Shown here one piece after another: positions 59,706-64,000 of a stretch of DNA of 64,000 nt. Origin of the DNA: Thalassospira lucentensis (lineage in GTDB: Bacteria; Pseudomonadota; Alphaproteobacteria; Rhodospirillales; Thalassospiraceae). The stretch covers positions 1,718,501 to 1,782,500 of the forward strand of contig NZ_CP136684.1 of the NCBI RefSeq assembly GCF_032921865.1, given 5' to 3'. The position numbers and the translations under genes are program-made. Below the pieces are notes generated by a model. It had not been told where the DNA came from and did no database searches. It saw only the letters and a program-made list of their open reading frames with translations. Position 1 is the first letter of the stretch. Each line of letters starts with the position of its first letter.

Positions 59706-60989
59706 TCATTCGCCGGTTTGGCGTGCGACGCCGGGCGGGATATAAAATCCGGGCCGTTCCGACATCCAGGACAGCATTGACACAACCGCCATTGCGACGA
59801 TGGTGATCCAAAGCGTCGTCGCGATATCGATATTGGCGGCAAACATCCAGCCATAGATCGCAGGTCCAATCGCAGATGCCAGAACCATGACCGCGGTCAA
59901 TGTGCTGCGGACTGCGCCGATTTCACTAAGTGGCACCAGTTCCGGAATGATTGCCGTGCGCAATGTTGTGGCAAAGCCGGTGGTGACGCCCAGCATCCCC
60001 ATATAAACAGGGATCATGACCGGTGTTTCAGTGATCGCCAGCAACGATACCGCCCCGATGGCCGGGATCAGGTGATAGGGGAACAGCTTTCGTGCAGTAT
60101 GGCTGTCAATCAGCGGACCGCTACCAAACGCCCCGATCACCGATGTAATGGCAAAAACCGTAAAACCGGCGGCAAACCAGGCAAGGTCGATATCTTTGCT
60201 GGCTGAAATCGATCCCTGATGGAAAAACAGGGCGGTCATCACCAGCGGTGGGGCGGCAAGCATCGGCATGCAGAACCAGATATAGCGTGACCGGAACAGG
60301 CGTGGATGGCTGCTTGCGGGGGATGCGTCCTGATCGGCGCTGTGATCAGTACTAGCGGCTTTGCCATCCTTTTCCGTTTTGCCCGGTGCCTCGCGGAATT
60401 TTGCATTATCACGGATCAGCAGGATCGCAATCGGCATCAGGATCACCACGATAAAAACACCAGCCCCTGCATAGGTCGCCCGCCAGCCAAATCCGGCGAT
60501 AAGTGCCAGCAGGGTTACCGGCATGATTGCCTCTGCCAACGGAAAGCCGAAGCTTGCAATGGCGAGGGCACGACCCCGGCTGCGATCAAAATAGCGCGCA
60601 ATGCCGGTCATGCTGACATGGCTCATTAATCCCTGCCCGGCCAGACGCAGAATGAACAGGGCCCCGATCAGCATCCAGACCGATTGAGCCGAGGCAATCA
60701 CAAGGCAGCCGATGGTCAGCAACACCATGGTCGCCAGGCTATAGCGCAGCATATCAATGCGGTCGATCAATCGCCCGATGAAAGGCAGGCACAACGCACT
60801 TGCGATGGTGATCCCGGCATAGATATTGGCAAACTCGGTTTCATTTATCGAAAGGCTGGCGCCAATGAACGGAACGAAAAGGGCTACCAGAAAGGTCTGA
60901 CCGAATGACGAACCGAAACTGTGAAGCGCGCCAAAGGCCAGCGGGCGGGGTGCCTGACGCAAAAGGCTAAGGAATTGCATGGGGTTCAA
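59706..60989 (-). CDS. Major facilitator superfamily transporter
   Basis: 427 residues with about 12 membrane helices and a charged central loop (about 205-230: KTEKDGKAASTDHSADQD). MFS motif-like sequence GRLIDRIDMLRYS follows helix 2. Closest in feel to oxalate/formate-antiporter-like or MCT-like carriers, but substrate cannot be deduced. Convergent with the sRNA transcript; separated from the TRAP operon by a terminator. Confidence 0.87.
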   Translation of the reverse strand: MNPMQFLSLLRQAPRPLAFGALHSFGSSFGQTFLVALFVPFIGASLSINETEFANIYAGITIASALCLPFIGRLIDRIDMLRYSLATMVLLTIGCLVIASAQSVWMLIGALFILRLAGQGLMSHVSMTGIARYFDRSRGRALAIASFGFPLAEAIMPVTLLALIAGFGWRATYAGAGVFIVVILMPIAILLIRDNAKFREAPGKTEKDGKAASTDHSADQDASPASSHPRLFRSRYIWFCMPMLAAPPLVMTALFFHQGSISASKDIDLAWFAAGFTVFAITSVIGAFGSGPLIDSHTARKLFPYHLIPAIGAVSLLAITETPVMIPVYMGMLGVTTGFATTLRTAIIPELVPLSEIGAVRSTLTAVMVLASAIGPAIYGWMFAANIDIATTLWITIVAMAVVSMLSWMSERPGFYIPPGVARQTGE

Positions 60990-61087
60990 TCAATAGTATG
61001 AGGAATTATTTTCCGCCGATCTTATCGATCGAGGGTAATTGCGTCTACTGCCCGAATGCATAGGTATTATGTGCGCGCATAAAGTGA

Positions 61088-61126
61088 AAAAGCCCCCGCA
61101 AGGCAAATATTCTTGCGGGGGCTTTT
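61088..61126. terminator. TRAP operon terminator
   Basis: Fifteen-base perfect arms AAAAGCCCCCGCAAG / CTTGCGGGGGCTTTT, 29 bases past the TRAP permease stop. The rest of 60990-61154 shows no gene. Confidence 0.94.
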
Positions 61127-61154
61127 GGATCAAGTATGCCGTTTTAATGGAGGA

Positions 61155-63173
61155 TCAGGCGGCTATTTTGGCCGCCGGACCATCCGAATGACGGCCTTTC
61201 CACCAGTTCAGGCCCAGTATCGCCAGAATGACGACTGTCCCTGCGATCTCTGCCCGAAGGTCCGGATAGAAGATGCCAATGGTCGCCGGAACAATCAGAA
61301 TGCGTGATACCAGATCAATCTTGGCAAACATGAAGCCTTCGAGTGCTGCGGCAAAGGCAGCTAGCGACAGGATCGCGGTAAAGCCGGTCCACAGCACAAG
61401 CGGCAGCGGGCCACCAGTGATGATTTCCGGATTGAACACCATGAAGGCCGGGATCAGATAGAGGCCCTTGGCAAATTTCCAGGCCTGCATACTGGTTTCC
61501 AATGGACTGGCCCCGGCTATCGCGGCCCCGGCAAAGCCGGCCAATGCAATGGGCGGGGTCACGTTACTGTCCTGGGAATACCAGAACACCACCAGATGCG
61601 CGATCAGCAACGGAATGCCGAACTCGTTGGACAGGGCCGGACCGACCAGAACGATCAGAACGATATAGGATGCCGTCACCGGCAGGCCCATACCAAGGAT
61701 CAGACTGGCGAGCAGCACCAGAACCAGTGCAAGAACGATATTGCCACCCGAAAACGCGATCATCATCGACGAGAATTTCAGGCCAAGACCGGTCAGGCCA
61801 ACAACGCCAACGATAATCCCGGCAACGGCACAGGCCATGCTGACGGCAACCGCGTTCTTTGCGCCGAGTTCAAGGGCAGCGATTGTAATCCTGACGCCAT
61901 TGGCAAGTGCAGCCTTCAGTCGGTCATGGCTGGCCTTTTCACCGTTCTGTGGCGCGACGTAGAAGAACCAGATCGCGTAGCGCAGGGCGGCAACCGCAAG
62001 GACCGAAATAATCGCCCAGAAACCGACGCGCATCGGAGAAATGTTCAGCACCAGAAGGTAAATCAGAACGCCAAGCGGCAGGATGAATTGCCAGCCTTCT
62101 TTAAGTACCTGCTTCCAGTCCGGCAATTCTGAGACCGGCATGCCACGCATACCGTTCTTCAGCGCGACGATATGCACAAACAGATAAACCGTGCCGAGAT
62201 ACAGGATCGCCGGGAAGATCGAAATCATGACGATTTCGAGATACGGCACCTGGGTATATTCGGAAATCAGGAAGGCGCCCGCCCCCATGAGTGGCGGGGT
62301 GATTTGCCCGCCGGTCGATGCGGCTGCTTCGATCCCACCGGCCTGGGCGGGGCGATAGCCAAGGCGCTTCATCAGCGGAATGGTAAAGGCGCCTGTCGTG
62401 ACAACGTTGGCAATGGCCGAACCGCTGATCGAACCCATTCCGGCCGAGGCCAGAACAGCGGCCTTTGCCGGACCACCAGCCTTTCTGCCGGTCGCGGCAT
62501 AGGCCATGTCGATAAAGAATTTACCAGCACCGGTCACTTCAAGGAACGCACCAAACAGCACGAACATGAAGATATAGGTTGCTGCAACCCCCATCGGCAG
62601 GCCGTAAATACCCTCCTGTCCAAGGTAAAGCTGACCGACAAGGCGGTCTACATCAGCGCCCCGGTGGCTAAGAATACCGGGCAGCCATTCGCCAAGCCAT
62701 GGCAGCGAACCGCGTGGACCCGAGAGCGCATAAATGATGGCAACGATGCCAATTACGGTCATGCCAAGGCCAACAGCACGGCGGCTGGCTTCGAGGACGG
62801 TAACGGTTGCGATGATGCCGACGATCAGATCGGTACTGGTCCAGAAGCCGGCACGGTTGAAAATCTCGTCCAGATAGAAGGACAGATAGAAACCGGTAAC
62901 GAACGCACCGGCCAGAAATGCCAGATCGATGACCCAACCAAGGACGCCCCGTTTACGGTTCGATCCGAACGCCGGAAACATCAGAAAAGCCAGAAACATC
63001 ACAAAGGCCAGATGGATCGAGCGCTGATAAAACAGGCCAAGCGGTTCGATACCCGCGCCATACATCTGGAACAGTGAAAGCGCAACCGCGACCACGGTGA
63101 TCAGCCCCAGAACAATTTTGGGCTGGGCAACTGTGTCCTGCATGGACGGAAGAGGAGCCGGTTCAGTCATCAA
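61155..63173 (-). CDS. TRAP transporter fused permease (4TM/12TM)
   Basis: 672 residues, about 16 or more membrane helices: the small (DctQ-like) and large (DctM-like) subunits in one chain, as in TAXI-type TRAP systems. Typical motifs are GMGSISGSAIANVVTTGAFTIPLMKR in outline, ASTGGQITPPLMGAGAFL, GMGLPVTASYI and SNVTPPIALAGFAGAAIAG. It imports a solute with an ion gradient. DUF1850 and receptor genes lie directly upstream. Confidence 0.93.
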   Translation of the reverse strand: MMTEPAPLPSMQDTVAQPKIVLGLITVVAVALSLFQMYGAGIEPLGLFYQRSIHLAFVMFLAFLMFPAFGSNRKRGVLGWVIDLAFLAGAFVTGFYLSFYLDEIFNRAGFWTSTDLIVGIIATVTVLEASRRAVGLGMTVIGIVAIIYALSGPRGSLPWLGEWLPGILSHRGADVDRLVGQLYLGQEGIYGLPMGVAATYIFMFVLFGAFLEVTGAGKFFIDMAYAATGRKAGGPAKAAVLASAGMGSISGSAIANVVTTGAFTIPLMKRLGYRPAQAGGIEAAASTGGQITPPLMGAGAFLISEYTQVPYLEIVMISIFPAILYLGTVYLFVHIVALKNGMRGMPVSELPDWKQVLKEGWQFILPLGVLIYLLVLNISPMRVGFWAIISVLAVAALRYAIWFFYVAPQNGEKASHDRLKAALANGVRITIAALELGAKNAVAVSMACAVAGIIVGVVGLTGLGLKFSSMMIAFSGGNIVLALVLVLLASLILGMGLPVTASYIVLIVLVGPALSNEFGIPLLIAHLVVFWYSQDSNVTPPIALAGFAGAAIAGASPLETSMQAWKFAKGLYLIPAFMVFNPEIITGGPLPLVLWTGFTAILSLAAFAAALEGFMFAKIDLVSRILIVPATIGIFYPDLRAEIAGTVVILAILGLNWWKGRHSDGPAAKIAA

Positions 63174-63182
63174 TTAAAATCC

Positions 63183-63689
63183 TTAATCCCCGGTATCAAG
63201 CCGTATGGTGACACGGGTATGTTCGGCCATTTTCGATAGATTGATCTCGTCATTTTCGGTGACGATGCGATGATTTACCGCGAGGCTGCCGACCCGAAGG
63301 ACATAGGCATTTCCCGGCACGGCTTCATCAATGTCTTCAATCCAATAACCACCATTTTCCGCGCTGGTCAGTTTGCCGCGTCCCGGATAATGGCCCAGTC
63401 CTGCAGCAAAATCGGGCTGATAGGCGCGGTGCAGGACCATCTTGCCGTGATCGTCGACATAGCAATCGATCACACCATCGCCGGTGACTGAATGGTTCCA
63501 GTAAAGACACCACCCCCCCTGACGCCGGATGCCGGTTTCAGCCAGAATGCGACCATCCGCCCCGATAATTTCAAGGCGATCGGTTTTGTCGGTTTCTTCT
63601 TTGGCGGCGTCACCGGCATGACCGGAGGGTGCCAAAGCAAGGAGGAAAAGGGCGGCCAGAAACGGCCGCCCCCACATGGCAGAGATCAT
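63183..63689 (-). CDS. DUF1850 domain protein
   Basis: 168 residues with a signal peptide (MISAMWGRPFLAALFLLALAPSGHA). The WCLYWNHSVTGDGVIDCYVDD pattern resembles DUF1850, a protein commonly found between TAXI receptor and TRAP permease genes. Function unknown; periplasmic. Starts inside the stop of the receptor gene (ATGA overlap) and ends 9 bases before the permease gene. Confidence 0.82.
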   Translation of the reverse strand: MISAMWGRPFLAALFLLALAPSGHAGDAAKEETDKTDRLEIIGADGRILAETGIRRQGGWCLYWNHSVTGDGVIDCYVDDHGKMVLHRAYQPDFAAGLGHYPGRGKLTSAENGGYWIEDIDEAVPGNAYVLRVGSLAVNHRIVTENDEINLSKMAEHTRVTIRLDTGD

Positions 63690-64000
63690 GGACGCAGGTG
63701 ATCCAGGAATGGTGCACCAGCTTCTTCGTAATAACGAATTGCTCCCGGATGCATCACGATCGGGGTCGAGCCGACCGAGAAATCAACCGTGGTGTCATTT
63801 GCAGCCGGGTGAATGGCGATCAGTTCGTCAACCTTGTCAAACAGGGTCTTGGTAATCTGATAAGCCAGTTCCTCGTCCATGTCGGCATTGACGACCAGAA
63901 CGTTCGGGGTGGAGATCGTCAGAACCGGTGCCTCGACACCTTCGTAGATGCCTTTACGCAGCGAGTAAGGTGCAAAGGTCGGCTCCGCGTCGATGGCGGC
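63686..64000 (-). CDS. TAXI family TRAP solute receptor, C-terminal part (partial)
   Basis: The last 104 codons are in the window; the gene continues past its right edge. The sequence APYSLRKGIYEGVEAPVLTIS, NVLVVNADMDEELAYQITKTLFD and ending HPGAIRYYEEAG are typical of the C-terminus of TAXI receptors, periplasmic proteins that capture the solute for the TRAP permease. First in order of the receptor-DUF1850-permease operon. Confidence 0.9.
   Translation of the reverse strand, partial: AAIDAEPTFAPYSLRKGIYEGVEAPVLTISTPNVLVVNADMDEELAYQITKTLFDKVDELIAIHPAANDTTVDFSVGSTPIVMHPGAIRYYEEAGAPFLDHLRP

Overview
This window looks like the origin-proximal part of an alphaproteobacterial chromosome, probably a marine Rhodospirillales such as Thalassospira. 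That placement is an inference from gene content and protein flavour; no database search was run. The left part has the order mutM (3' end only), enoyl-CoA hydratase, rpsT, dnaA, dnaN, recF, gyrB, all on the + strand.

The chromosome is interrupted directly after gyrB by a complete Tn7-like transposon (8622-25573, 16,952 bp). It begins TGT and ends ACA, has 11 identical terminal bases at the two ends, carries several transposase-type binding repeats inside each end, and is flanked by a 5-bp target duplication, AGGTG. Its core is tnsA-tnsB-tnsC-tniQ with translational overlaps. The left arm holds a putative small structured RNA, a Fic-domain protein and an unknown 325-residue protein divergent from tnsA. 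The right arm holds an extended type I restriction-modification operon: small HTH gene, hsdM, GIY-YIG/DUF4357 gene, hsdS, PD-(D/E)XK-like gene, hsdR. The insertion starts 9 bp after the gyrB stop codon and has moved gyrB's own terminator to the far side of the element, which suggests site-specific insertion at the gyrB 3' end.

Right of the element are two adjacent bifunctional penicillin-binding protein genes. The first has lost nearly all catalytic residues and looks like a pseudoenzyme; the second is an intact PBP1A. Next come a tctCBA tripartite tricarboxylate transporter with an argE-like gene in the same direction, controlled by a divergent LysR gene with a striking perfect palindrome between them. 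These are followed by a LysE exporter, a YgjP-like metallopeptidase, argG, truA, a chemoreceptor, lrgAB, arsC, a frameshifted glutaredoxin-MauE gene, recX and an ABC-2 permease.

The rest contains argD-argF, hslO (Hsp33), a lipoprotein, a universal stress protein with a SulP transporter, acetyl-CoA synthetase, rmuC, def-fmt-GNAT, a LysR regulator, a small protein gene with tandem anti-Shine-Dalgarno hairpins in its 3' region (resembling the 'cuckoo' sRNAs of other alphaproteobacteria), an MFS transporter, and a TAXI-type TRAP transporter cut by the window end. Arginine genes (argE, argG, argD, argF) are scattered over about 17 kb rather than forming one operon.
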